NCBI GenBank assembly: GCA_900555125.1
Contig: USKH01000058.1
Location: 1-7,053 of the forward strand
Source of the DNA: an uncultured Clostridium sp.
GTDB lineage: Bacteria; Bacillota; Clostridia; Christensenellales; Pumilibacteraceae
Direction: 5' to 3'
DNA length: 7,053 nt
Shown here: positions 1 through 6,476 of the stretch, in pieces
How positions within the stretch are numbered: the first letter of the stretch is position 1
Layout: each line of letters opens with the position of its first letter
Program-made: the position numbers and the translations under genes
Notes under the pieces: generated by a model
What the model saw: only the letters and a program-made list of their open reading frames with translations
Databases searched by the model: none
Told to the model about the DNA's origin: nothing

Positions 1-2301
1 CTCGTACAAAATTCCGCTCGTTTTTCCCTCGCTTGCGGGATACCAGTCGAGCGCGAGATTGCTCCAATCTTTTTCGCGGGTGTTTTTCATGTCTTCGGCA
101 AGCGTTATCGCGCTGCCTGCACGCACGAATATCGGGGATGTGGAAGTCCCGTGTTTTACTTCGATAACTCGGGGACCTTCATAGGCGTTACCCGTCCAGA
201 CGTCGATCCATTCGCCGTCCGGGATGAACACCTCTCTTTTACCGCCTTCTATGTGGCACATGCGAAGTTTTGCTCCGCCGGTCGCTTCATAGTATTCTAT
301 TTTGATATCGTATATCCTGCCGGCAACGAAATCGTATTCTATTTCGTTAACGTCACTGTCGGAAGCCGTCCAGTGATCAAGCACTTTGTTTCCGTTTATA
401 TAAACTCTGCAGCCGTCGTCGCTGAGTATGGAGCATCTTCCGCCGGTTTTTGGCATGAATTTGCCTTCGATGACCGCCGAGAAATTATCCGAGCCTACTC
501 CTGCCGCCGGCGAGCCGTCACCCCAGTCGAAGTCCACTTCGGTTATCTCTTTTGTAACCGCGGGTTCGCCCTGAAGATCCTTGTTGCCGTAGAACGACAT
601 TTTAAGCGAGGAAAATTCGTCCGAAGACAAAGCGTCGGCTTTGTTGGTTATGGGAGCTACGAGAATGTTTTCACCCAGAAGATACTGATCGGTTCTCTTG
701 GACTGCTCGTACTGCGGATAATCGAATTCGAGCGAACGCATTATCGGCATGCCGGTCATATAGTTTTCGTGCGAGAGAGCATAATAAACGGGCAACAGAT
801 GATAACGCATGGACAGATAGTTACGGGTGATTTCGGTTTCGTAATCGCCGTACGTCCAGGGCGTTCTGCCGGTAGCGAAGCTGTTGTTACTATGCGTTCT
901 GTAAATGGGCGAGAGCGCACCATACTGCGTCCAGCGCAGATACTGCTCGTTATTCGGCTTACCGTTATGTCCGCCGAGGTCGCTCGACTCGTACGCAATG
1001 CCGTTCATTCCGGCTTTTATCATGTTGGCAACTTCCTGATTAAGCGAGTCGCCGCTCGAAGAAATATCGCCCGTCCACTGCATCGAATAGCGATGCGACA
1101 TGACGTTCTGAATTCCTTTATAACTTCCGTTCCTTATATTGTCCACGTTTGCCATTATGAACGCTCGGCGTGCGTATTCGTCGCCGTTAGCCTTGGCAAG
1201 TTGCTCATAATAATGCTCGGTTATAGACTGATAGACATACATACCGATGGTTTCGCGGTTTATACCGCTCGTTGGAGAAACCAGTCCCCACCCCCAGTTA
1301 CGGTCGTACCACCACGCATCCAGACCTTTTTCGAGAAGCGAAGTAAGCCCTGCCGTTCTGTATGCGATTTCTTGCGGAGAGAAAGCGTTTAGCGCTCCGT
1401 CCGCCATTTTAACATGGTCGTTAGCCATGACAGTCAGGTTCTGATCGTGCATCTGCTTGAAGAAAGCCGCAATGTCGGGAAACAGATCGGTGTTTACTTC
1501 ATAGCCCGTTCCGGCTGTATCGCCCGACGAACGACGCCAGTCGGTGTCGATGACGAAATTATCAAGATAGAAATCGTGATCGTAGTACTGCTGCACTACC
1601 GCCTGTGCGCTTTCGGCGGTGTATTCGTAATATCTCGACTCCCACAAGCCCAGTGCGGAGAGCGGCATCATATTGGTTCTGCCGGTAAGCTTTACGTACT
1701 CGCTGCGCAGTTTTTTGGCATCGCCGCGCACCATCATGACGTACACGTCGGTATCGTTGTTTTCTATTTTATAGCCCGACGCATAGTGATCGGTAATGCC
1801 CGAAAAATATCCGCCTTCGGGCGGTGTAACGCGCGGGCAGTCGTTTATTGCAAACGCTTCGGGAGTATTTGCGGGCGTGGGCAATTCTCCGCTGTTGGTC
1901 ACATAACCGTAAGTCCATACGTGTTTTCTCGTCTTTGCGTCCTTTACATACGCTCCGTCGAGCGAAGTCGCGTTTTCACGAACATACGCCTTATATGTAC
2001 CCGTATCGATGACTTTGTAATTGCCTTCGCTCGTCACGGTAAAGTCTGCACCTTTATAGTCACCCTTTCCCGTAATCTGCAAGGTGTCGGCGTCGGTAAA
2101 TCCGTCTGCCGCCTTTACTTCGAAACGAATGAGGTCTTCTGCCAGCACGGTTACGCGTACATTGCCTTCGGTGTACGAACGCGGCGAGCCGTTTGCACGA
2201 ACGGTTTCAACGGCAAGATTTACCGAACACGCCGTCGCCACGAGTACCGTGGCAAACAATACGGCAAACAAAAATTTGCCTAACGTTACTTTTTTTCTCA
2301 A
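1..2301 (-). CDS. Secreted glycoside hydrolase family 31 enzyme with inserted PA14 domain (3' end cut by window)
   Basis: At least 767 codons run without a stop from a TTG start to the window edge, so the C-terminus is missing. The N-terminus (MRKK, then a hydrophobic stretch to about residue 24) is a signal peptide. Cys25 after ATA makes a loose lipobox, so a surface lipoprotein is likely, though ordinary signal peptidase cleavage is possible. The catalytic barrel begins near LGLWESRYY (217-224) and includes FVIDTDW (249-255). WWYDRNW holds the probable nucleophile Asp333, and QWTGD ends in the probable acid/base Asp412; both placements follow the GH31 pattern. The GMP motif (517-519) and YLLGENILVAPI (540-551) mark the C-terminal sheet domain. 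Residues about 600-683 resemble PA14 (SDDG, RVYINGNKVLDHW), after which the GH31 fold resumes at REVFIPDGEWIDVWTG. GH31 enzymes cleave or transfer alpha-linked sugars (glucose, xylose, galactose, GalNAc); the substrate here cannot be read from sequence. It is divergent from the AraC regulator, which probably controls it. Confidence 0.93.
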   Translation of the reverse strand, partial: MRKKVTLGKFLFAVLFATVLVATACSVNLAVETVRANGSPRSYTEGNVRVTVLAEDLIRFEVKAADGFTDADTLQITGKGDYKGADFTVTSEGNYKVIDTGTYKAYVRENATSLDGAYVKDAKTRKHVWTYGYVTNSGELPTPANTPEAFAINDCPRVTPPEGGYFSGITDHYASGYKIENNDTDVYVMMVRGDAKKLRSEYVKLTGRTNMMPLSALGLWESRYYEYTAESAQAVVQQYYDHDFYLDNFVIDTDWRRSSGDTAGTGYEVNTDLFPDIAAFFKQMHDQNLTVMANDHVKMADGALNAFSPQEIAYRTAGLTSLLEKGLDAWWYDRNWGWGLVSPTSGINRETIGMYVYQSITEHYYEQLAKANGDEYARRAFIMANVDNIRNGSYKGIQNVMSHRYSMQWTGDISSSGDSLNQEVANMIKAGMNGIAYESSDLGGHNGKPNNEQYLRWTQYGALSPIYRTHSNNSFATGRTPWTYGDYETEITRNYLSMRYHLLPVYYALSHENYMTGMPIMRSLEFDYPQYEQSKRTDQYLLGENILVAPITNKADALSSDEFSSLKMSFYGNKDLQGEPAVTKEITEVDFDWGDGSPAAGVGSDNFSAVIEGKFMPKTGGRCSILSDDGCRVYINGNKVLDHWTASDSDVNEIEYDFVAGRIYDIKIEYYEATGGAKLRMCHIEGGKREVFIPDGEWIDVWTGNAYEGPRVIEVKHGTSTSPIFVRAGSAITLAEDMKNTREKDWSNLALDWYPASEGKTSGILYE

Positions 2302-2310
2302 AATTTTGCA

Positions 2311-2315
2311 CCTCC
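2311..2315 (-). promoter_or_regulatory. Ribosome binding site that fixes the TTG start of the GH31 gene
   Basis: The minus strand reads GGAGG nine bases before TTG at 2301-2299. No ATG or GTG in this frame lies nearer to a Shine-Dalgarno sequence. The protein beginning at this TTG has a basic N-terminus followed at once by the hydrophobic signal core, as expected for an export signal. This supports TTG as the true start. Confidence 0.8.
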
Positions 2316-2353
2316 GTTATTTTTGTGTTAAATCGCTTGACTTTTTCAGCACG

Positions 2354-2382
2354 ATTGTATCAAAATTATAATACATGAACGA
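2354..2382 (-). promoter_or_regulatory. Tentative GH31 promoter with weak -35
   Basis: On the minus strand a TACAAT box (2354-2359) lies about 50 bases before the start codon, and a TATAAT box (2365-2370) lies just upstream of it. Neither has a good -35 at 16-18 bases: the hexamers there are TCGTTC (2377-2382) for the first and AAAAAA for the second. A good -10 with a poor -35 is typical of promoters that need an activator, which fits the divergent AraC gene. Which -10 is used is not clear. Confidence 0.45.
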
Positions 2383-2412
2383 GCGATTTTTTTGTTAAGC
2401 GTTTTGGCTTTC

Positions 2413-2481
2413 TCATTAAAGGATATTGCCGTTATTAAAACTGCTTTACAAATTATCACCCGCTCGTTAAAGAATATTGCC
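2413..2481 (+). repeat. Pair of 18-bp direct repeats, candidate AraC-type operator
   Basis: TCATTAAAGGATATTGCC (2413-2430) and TCGTTAAAGAATATTGCC (2464-2481) match at 16 of 18 positions. They are offset by 51 bp, close to five helical turns, so they face the same side of the DNA. The second copy ends four bases before the regulator's GGAGG, so binding there could also repress the regulator's own gene. AraC-family proteins commonly bind direct repeats; assigning these to the adjacent regulator is inference. Confidence 0.6.
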
Positions 2482-2495
2482 ACACGGAGGAAAAT

Positions 2496-3290
2496 ATGCT
2501 GTACGAACTTTTCAGAGATACTCTTGCTCTTTACAAGTGCGACGAGTGTTACAGTTACGAACATTTTCACAAGTCCATCGAGCTTATTTACAATATAAAT
2601 CGCGATCGGTTAGTAAAAATAGACATGAAGCGTATTATGCTCGGAAAAGACGAAGTGCTTGTGCTTATGCCATGGCAAATTCACGCGCTGTACTCCGAAC
2701 CGGAAAAACACAACCTCGGCTACTGCACGATTTTGCCGTCCGACTACTCCGATTTGTTTCTGAAAGAAATAGGCGATCAGCGCCCCGACGACTGCATAAT
2801 TCACGACAAACAAAAGACTGCGCTTTTCAAAAGAGAAATGGAAGGTCTGGTAAACGGCTGCACCACAGACAACCGTTTCACCCGCGACGGGCATATCAAC
2901 ACGCTTTTAGGTCTTATAATGGACTCCATGAGCTTTCATCACGACAAAGAAAGCTATCAGGCGGGCAACTTTGTTCAGTCGGTAATCGCGTACGTGGACG
3001 GCCATTACGCCGAAGACCTCTCTCTCGAAAAAGCGGCTGCCGAATTCGGCTATTCCAAATACTATTTTTCCCGCCTATTCAACAAGCATTTCAACACCAA
3101 CTTTACAAACTATTTCAACACGGTACGTATTCATAAGTCGTTCGACCTTATCAAAAAGTACCGCTCTGGCGAAGTTTTCTACAAAGTGGGCTTTTCATCC
3201 GTGCAGCAGTACATAACCTATTTCAAGCGAACCACCGGTACAACTCCTTCCAAGTTCCGTTTTGAAAAAAGCTTCAAAAACTGCAACTGA
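2496..3290 (+). CDS. AraC-family transcriptional regulator
   Basis: This 264-residue protein has the normal length and two-part plan of an AraC regulator. The N-terminal part (about 1-150) looks like a cupin-type sensor domain, with EHFHKSIELIY at 22-32 where family members place a His/Glu-rich first strand. The C-terminal 100 residues hold two helix-turn-helix units: DLSLEKAAAEFGYSKYYFSRLF (174-195, first unit) and EVFYKVGFSS...YFKRTTGTTPSKFR (226-255, second unit and signature). The start is ATG with GGAGG (2486-2490) five bases upstream. It is transcribed away from the GH31 gene, and the shared 194-bp gap contains a direct-repeat pair. The natural reading is a local sugar-responsive activator of the GH31 gene; the inducer is unknown. 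The approach to the second HTH is about two residues shorter than usual. No signal peptide or membrane segment is seen. Confidence 0.95.
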   Translation: MLYELFRDTLALYKCDECYSYEHFHKSIELIYNINRDRLVKIDMKRIMLGKDEVLVLMPWQIHALYSEPEKHNLGYCTILPSDYSDLFLKEIGDQRPDDCIIHDKQKTALFKREMEGLVNGCTTDNRFTRDGHINTLLGLIMDSMSFHHDKESYQAGNFVQSVIAYVDGHYAEDLSLEKAAAEFGYSKYYFSRLFNKHFNTNFTNYFNTVRIHKSFDLIKKYRSGEVFYKVGFSSVQQYITYFKRTTGTTPSKFRFEKSFKNCN

Positions 3291-3313
3291 ACTGAATTTT
3301 TTGCGCACATAAC

Positions 3314-3360
3314 AAAGACGACCGCACGAACGCAATAACGCTCTGCAGCCGTCTTTTTTT
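3314..3360 (+). terminator. Rho-independent terminator after the AraC gene
   Basis: AAAGACG (3314-3320) pairs with CGTCTTT (3350-3356). After two mismatches the pairing continues inward toward a loop around CGAACGCAATAACG. A run of seven T (3354-3360) follows on the plus strand, so the hairpin serves the regulator gene ending at 3290. The GH30 gene converges from the other side, and the stem could also slow its transcription. However, the minus-strand exit side has only three T, so bidirectional use would be weak. Confidence 0.8.
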
Positions 3361-3372
3361 ACATTTAACACA

Positions 3373-4743
3373 CTATTCTATTATAAAAGTCTTATATTCG
3401 TCTTCGCCCAGATTTATATCGAACAGCTTGTCGCCCAGGCGGATAAAGCCACGCTTTTCGCCGCCCGCATTGTGCGTAGCTACTACGATTTTTCCGTCCG
3501 GGTTCTGCAGCGCGCAAACTTCCGTGTCGTTCCACGCTTTAGAGCAGCCGATTACGCTTGCTCCCGCCTCAATAAATTTGGAGAACTGCCCGATAACATA
3601 ATATGACGGCTGAAACATAACTTCGTCTTGGTTGTTGTCGCAGATCACGGGAGCGTCGGCAAAACACGGTCTGTTTTCGCGGAAATGCGAAGGTCCTCTG
3701 TTTTGATCGAGCGTTAAATTCCAGTCGCAAAAAGCCGTAGCTCCGCCGTTTATATCTCCGAAAATATCGTGAGCGTATTTTTCCGCCGCCGACCACTGTT
3801 CGTCCTCGTCCGGGTTAGTGCTTTTAAGAGCCACGCACCCCTCGCTCATCACGACGTCTTTGTTCGGAAAGGCTTCTCTCGTCATTTTTAGTTCGTCGAA
3901 GTAATCGCCCGAATACCAGTGGAAAGCAATTCCGTCCACGTCCTTACAATTGTTAAACGCGTACGTCGCGCGGTCGAACACGCGTTCGCGGCAATGATCG
4001 TACACGTAGATTTTCACGCCCAGCGGTTTAAGTTCGGGCGCAAGATAGTTTGTTGCAAGCGCAAGCTCTTCTTCTTTCGTAAAAACGCTCGACTCCCACG
4101 TCTGCTCGTGGCGAAGCTCGTTCTGCACGGTAACAGCGCCGATATTCACGCCCAGCGCACGATATCCTTCGATATATTTGCGCACGTATTTCGCCCACAG
4201 CGCGTAATATTCTTTTTTCAGCCTGCCGCCAACGCGGCTACCGTTGTCTTTCATGTACGCAGGCGCGCTCCACGGCGAAGCGAAAAGCGTTATCTCTTTG
4301 TTTTGGGCAAGCGCGGCTTTAATTAGCGGCAGAACGTCCTTTTTCTCGCAATCGAGCGAGAAAGAATCAAGCGTATCGTCGTTTTCTTCAACGTACGAAT
4401 ATTCTCTGTCGCAAAAGTCGCAGCTTCCGATATGCATTCTTCCGTAGTTGTAACGTATGCCGTCTTCCGAAAAATACGCCTTGATAAGCTTATCTTGATT
4501 TTCTTTGCTCATTTTAAGCCAGGCGACTGCCGCCGACTGCGTAAACGCTGCTCCGAAGCCCTGCCATTTCTGATATCGGACCGACGGATAAAGCTGAATC
4601 ATATTGCTCTCTACGTCGCCGGGATGATAGCCGACTCGGTCGCGCGGCGGTATCGCGTCGGTAAATTCGCGGGCGGTAGTTTCGCCTTCGCACCACAGTT
4701 TTTTGCCGCTCTTTCTCGCGGTGACGTACGCTTTGCACTTCAT
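3373..4743 (-). CDS. Cytoplasmic glycoside hydrolase family 30 beta-glycosidase
   Basis: This is a complete 456-residue protein, a normal length for a minimal GH30 enzyme. QGFGAAFTQSAA (61-72) is the family's N-terminal GFGg-aFTdsaa motif. FASPWSAPAYMK (154-165) is the conserved SPWSPP-type loop. TVQNE places the acid/base at Glu209 and VMSEG places the nucleophile at Glu301. WNLTLD (341-346) followed by GPSHF is the usual later barrel motif, and the C-terminal region (about 375-456) forms the beta-sandwich with ATHNAG. GH30 enzymes (clan GH-A, retaining) include glucosylceramidases, beta-1,6-glucanases, beta-glucosidases and xylanases; the exact substrate is not determined. No signal peptide is present and cysteines are frequent, so it acts in the cytoplasm on imported oligosaccharides or glycosides. 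The ATG has AAGGAG (4750-4755) six bases upstream. It has its own promoter and converges on the AraC gene. Control by that regulator is possible but unproven. Confidence 0.93.
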   Translation of the reverse strand: MKCKAYVTARKSGKKLWCEGETTAREFTDAIPPRDRVGYHPGDVESNMIQLYPSVRYQKWQGFGAAFTQSAAVAWLKMSKENQDKLIKAYFSEDGIRYNYGRMHIGSCDFCDREYSYVEENDDTLDSFSLDCEKKDVLPLIKAALAQNKEITLFASPWSAPAYMKDNGSRVGGRLKKEYYALWAKYVRKYIEGYRALGVNIGAVTVQNELRHEQTWESSVFTKEEELALATNYLAPELKPLGVKIYVYDHCRERVFDRATYAFNNCKDVDGIAFHWYSGDYFDELKMTREAFPNKDVVMSEGCVALKSTNPDEDEQWSAAEKYAHDIFGDINGGATAFCDWNLTLDQNRGPSHFRENRPCFADAPVICDNNQDEVMFQPSYYVIGQFSKFIEAGASVIGCSKAWNDTEVCALQNPDGKIVVATHNAGGEKRGFIRLGDKLFDINLGEDEYKTFIIE

Positions 4744-4785
4744 AATTTTCTCCTTATAATCCTCATAACCGAGTTAATTTGTTTT

Positions 4786-4814
4786 ATTCTACCACAATCC
4801 CATATTTAATGCAA
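4786..4814 (-). promoter_or_regulatory. Probable promoter of the GH30 gene
   Basis: On the minus strand TTGCAT (4809-4814) and TAGAAT (4786-4791) are separated by exactly 17 bp, about 43 bases before the GH30 ATG. The -10 matches the consensus at five of six positions. The -35 is moderate, keeping only the TTG. Together with the terminator upstream, this suggests GH30 is transcribed on its own rather than from the dehydrogenase promoter. Confidence 0.6.
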
Positions 4815-4865
4815 TCGTTTTCGCCCCGTTTCCGCTTTATTTGTAAAAAAGGATAAATGTGTTAT

Positions 4866-4953
4866 GTCAATTACCATTGACTTCTTCCGTAGGGGCGCCC
4901 TGTGGTCTCCCGCATTTCTTTGTATGGGCTTCCGTCCCGGGCTACCCGCGGCT
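4866..4953. repeat. GC-rich, palindrome-dense intergenic element (repeat-like)
   Basis: This stretch stands out from its AT-rich surroundings: 4884-4953 has 46 G or C in 70 bases. It opens with the inverted repeat GTCAAT-TACC-ATTGAC (4866-4881). It then contains perfect palindromes GGGCGCCC (4893-4900), CCCGGG (4936-4941) and CCGCGG (4946-4951). CTTCCGT occurs at 4884, 4929 and again at 4968 inside the adjoining terminator. No coding frame here has a start with a ribosome binding site. It resembles dispersed GC-rich intergenic repeats seen in Clostridia genomes, but copy number cannot be judged from one window. The rest of the 4744-5048 spacer holds the GH30 promoter and the dehydrogenase terminator; 4815-4865 shows nothing recognisable. 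Confidence 0.45.
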
Positions 4954-4954
4954 T

Positions 4955-4994
4955 AAAAAAGCCTCGCCTTCCGTGAGAAGTAACGAGGCTTTTA
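4955..4994 (-). terminator. Rho-independent terminator after the dehydrogenase gene
   Basis: AAAAGCCTCG (4957-4966) and CGAGGCTTTT (4984-4993) form a perfect 10-bp stem. A smaller inner CTTC/GAAG pairing lies around 4968-4980. On the minus strand the stem runs into six T. It lies about 55 bases after the dehydrogenase stop codon at 5049. Because the arms are A/T-ended on both sides it could act in both directions, but the longer U-tract favours the minus strand. Confidence 0.88.
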
Positions 4995-5048
4995 TCAAAC
5001 TTTGCACAACTAAAAAATCTTTTGCCCGCTTCTTTACAAAAAAGCGAT

Positions 5049-6296
5049 TTAAAAATTTTCGAGCAGATATTTTTCGGCTTTTTCGCACCACAAACCGTTG
5101 TTTTGCTCGCAAATATCGGCAAGAACCTTGTATCTCACGTCCTTTTCGCCGAGCGCGCGGAAATCTTCGATTGCGGTCATTGGCATATTTATATGCGTAT
5201 ACACCAGCTTTTTGCCGCCCGGAATTTTGGGGAGATTAACCGTGGTTTCCGCCGCGCTGTCCAGTCCTCCGACGTGCGTTACCATAACCGCGGGCGTAAG
5301 CTTACCCTCATTCATAAGGTCGATTGCGTCCTGCATGTCCTTTGCCGTGCCGCCGGTATTGCCCGCAACGTGCGTATAGCGATAATGAACGTCGTAAAAA
5401 TTGAATTTTGCCGACAGATTTTTATCCGTAGGACCGGCAAAGAAATTAAGGCAGCCGTCCTTTGCCAGAATTGCGTCGGCTTGTTCCAGAAGTGCCGGCA
5501 CGGGAGCGTAAACAAACACGTCGTCGTATCCTTTACCGTCGGTAAGAGCCAGCATTCTCTCCTTTGTGTCGCCCTCGCTCGTGTCGAGATATACAAGCTT
5601 AACTCCCTCTTTTGCCGCTTTTTCGGGTGTGAAAATACGTTCGGCGCGGGCAAGACGCTGCTTGTTGATATCGGTTACGACAAGCATTCCGGGACGACGC
5701 AGTCCGTGCAAAGCGTAGTCGATTGCGCCCAGTCCCATGGGGCCCACTCCCGCCATAAGAGCCATATTTCCGCCCTCGACTATGCCCATTTTATGCTCGT
5801 GAGTGGCAAAATCGTTGTGATAATTCACCTTGAATCCGCCGATTATGCAACTGAGCGGTTCGGCAAGCGATCCAGAAAAATAGTCCTCTCTTCCGTAGGA
5901 GAGAACGCATCCGCTGTCTATATACAGCCTGGGAATGACTACATAAGTCGCGTCTCCGCCGCAGTAATGATAGGAATACCCGATAGTGTACGTAGCCGCA
6001 TCGGGCAGAGCGGGCTGAATTACGAATTTTTCGCCCTCGAAGTACTTTCCCGCAAGGTTTTTGCCCACTTTTACGATTTTTCCGCACGACTCGTGCCCCA
6101 TAATGGTGGGACGTGTGGCAACGTCGTCCGGAACGCGCGCATGGTCGGTGCCCAGCGAAACCGCTTTATAAGTACTCATGCACACCGAATCGGTGATGAT
6201 TTCCGCCAGAATCTCGTCGTCGCTTATCTCGGGCAACTCGAATTCTTCCAGCCGTAAATCGTATTTCCCGTAAAGTCTTACTGCTTTCGTCTTCAT
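5049..6296 (-). CDS. yggP: Zinc-type alcohol dehydrogenase, YggP / L-sorbose-1-phosphate reductase (SorE) family
   Basis: This complete 415-residue medium-chain dehydrogenase is recognisable almost from end to end as the YggP/SorE family. Shared stretches include DSVCMSTYKA, RVPDD, FFAGPTDKN, VTHVGGLD and NLPKIPGGKKL. Likely catalytic zinc ligands are Cys39 and His68-Glu69 (in GHESCGKIVKVG), with Glu146 in SLAEPLSCIIG also conserved. The Rossmann turn is AGVGPMGLGA (182-191), and Asp209 at the end of the next strand suggests NAD(H) rather than NADP(H). The four-cysteine structural zinc lobe of classical alcohol dehydrogenases is absent, as in this family. SorE-type enzymes reduce L-sorbose 1-phosphate to glucitol 6-phosphate; YggP itself is poorly characterised, so a sugar or sugar-phosphate substrate is an inference. 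No signal peptide is present, so it is cytoplasmic. The ATG has AGAGGTG (6304-6310) seven bases upstream. It is flanked by terminators on both sides and so is probably monocistronic. Confidence 0.92.
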   Translation of the reverse strand: MKTKAVRLYGKYDLRLEEFELPEISDDEILAEIITDSVCMSTYKAVSLGTDHARVPDDVATRPTIMGHESCGKIVKVGKNLAGKYFEGEKFVIQPALPDAATYTIGYSYHYCGGDATYVVIPRLYIDSGCVLSYGREDYFSGSLAEPLSCIIGGFKVNYHNDFATHEHKMGIVEGGNMALMAGVGPMGLGAIDYALHGLRRPGMLVVTDINKQRLARAERIFTPEKAAKEGVKLVYLDTSEGDTKERMLALTDGKGYDDVFVYAPVPALLEQADAILAKDGCLNFFAGPTDKNLSAKFNFYDVHYRYTHVAGNTGGTAKDMQDAIDLMNEGKLTPAVMVTHVGGLDSAAETTVNLPKIPGGKKLVYTHINMPMTAIEDFRALGEKDVRYKVLADICEQNNGLWCEKAEKYLLENF

Positions 6297-6327
6297 TTTC
6301 GTTCACCTCTTTATAGTTTTCGTCTTA

Positions 6328-6356
6328 ATTATATTCTCTTTTTCACAGTTCGGCAA
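6328..6356 (-). promoter_or_regulatory. Strong promoter of the dehydrogenase gene
   Basis: The minus strand has TTGCCG (6351-6356), a 17-bp spacer and a perfect TATAAT (6328-6333), about 31 bases before the ATG. This is the best sigma-70-type promoter in the window. The predicted leader is short, leaving no room for a riboswitch. Confidence 0.75.
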
Positions 6357-6387
6357 GCACTCGCGAAAAAAATTACACAAAGCGATT

Positions 6388-6407
6388 TTTTGCTCATATA
6401 AGCAAAA
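6388..6407. promoter_or_regulatory. Palindrome upstream of the dehydrogenase promoter, possible operator
   Basis: TTTTGCT and AGCAAAA form a perfect 7-bp inverted repeat around a 6-base centre (CATATA). It sits about 30 bp upstream of the dehydrogenase -35 and just beyond the U-tract of the recO terminator. It could be an operator, or simply a second weak hairpin after recO. AT-richness makes chance occurrence plausible. Confidence 0.3.
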
Positions 6408-6441
6408 TAAAAAGAAAACGATTGCCGCAAAATGACAATCG
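6405..6441 (-). terminator. Rho-independent terminator after recO
   Basis: CGATTG (6419-6424) and CAATCG (6436-6441) form a stem with an 11-base loop. On the minus strand the stem is followed by a T-rich run (TTTTCTTTTTATTT). It lies about 36 bases after the recO stop codon (TAG at 6477-6479) and separates recO from the dehydrogenase promoter. Confidence 0.75.
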
Positions 6442-6476
6442 CGCAAAATTTTTGATAAAATTATAAATTCGCCCGG

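Noticed and set aside
151..2283. Long plus-strand open frames (151-1392 and 1414-2283) opposite the GH31 gene
   Set aside because: They are antisense shadows of the GH31 coding frame. Their translations show no domain and no ribosome binding site, while the minus frame has clear GH31 motifs throughout.
2337..2363. Plus-strand TTGACT with TATCAA as a promoter for the AraC gene
   Set aside because: The spacing is 15 bp with a poor -10, and the nearby TATAAT (2367-2372) is 24 bp away. No plus-strand promoter here is convincing.
3363..3372. TGTGTTAAAT on the minus strand matching 2325-2334 on the plus strand
   Set aside because: A ten-base AT-rich match in two spacers is likely chance, and neither position suggests a shared function.
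5024..5046. CGCTT/AAGCG inverted repeat just after the dehydrogenase stop
   Set aside because: Five base pairs with a 10-base AT-rich loop and no clean U-tract; the 10-bp stem at 4957-4993 is far better as the terminator.
4859..5239. Short open frames across the 4.9 kb spacer on both strands
   Set aside because: They cross a terminator hairpin and GC-rich palindromes, have odd composition and lack ribosome binding sites.
5022..6257. A 411-codon plus-strand open frame opposite the dehydrogenase
   Set aside because: The minus-strand frame matches the YggP/SorE family over its full length and has a promoter and ribosome binding site. The plus frame has neither and matches nothing I recognise.
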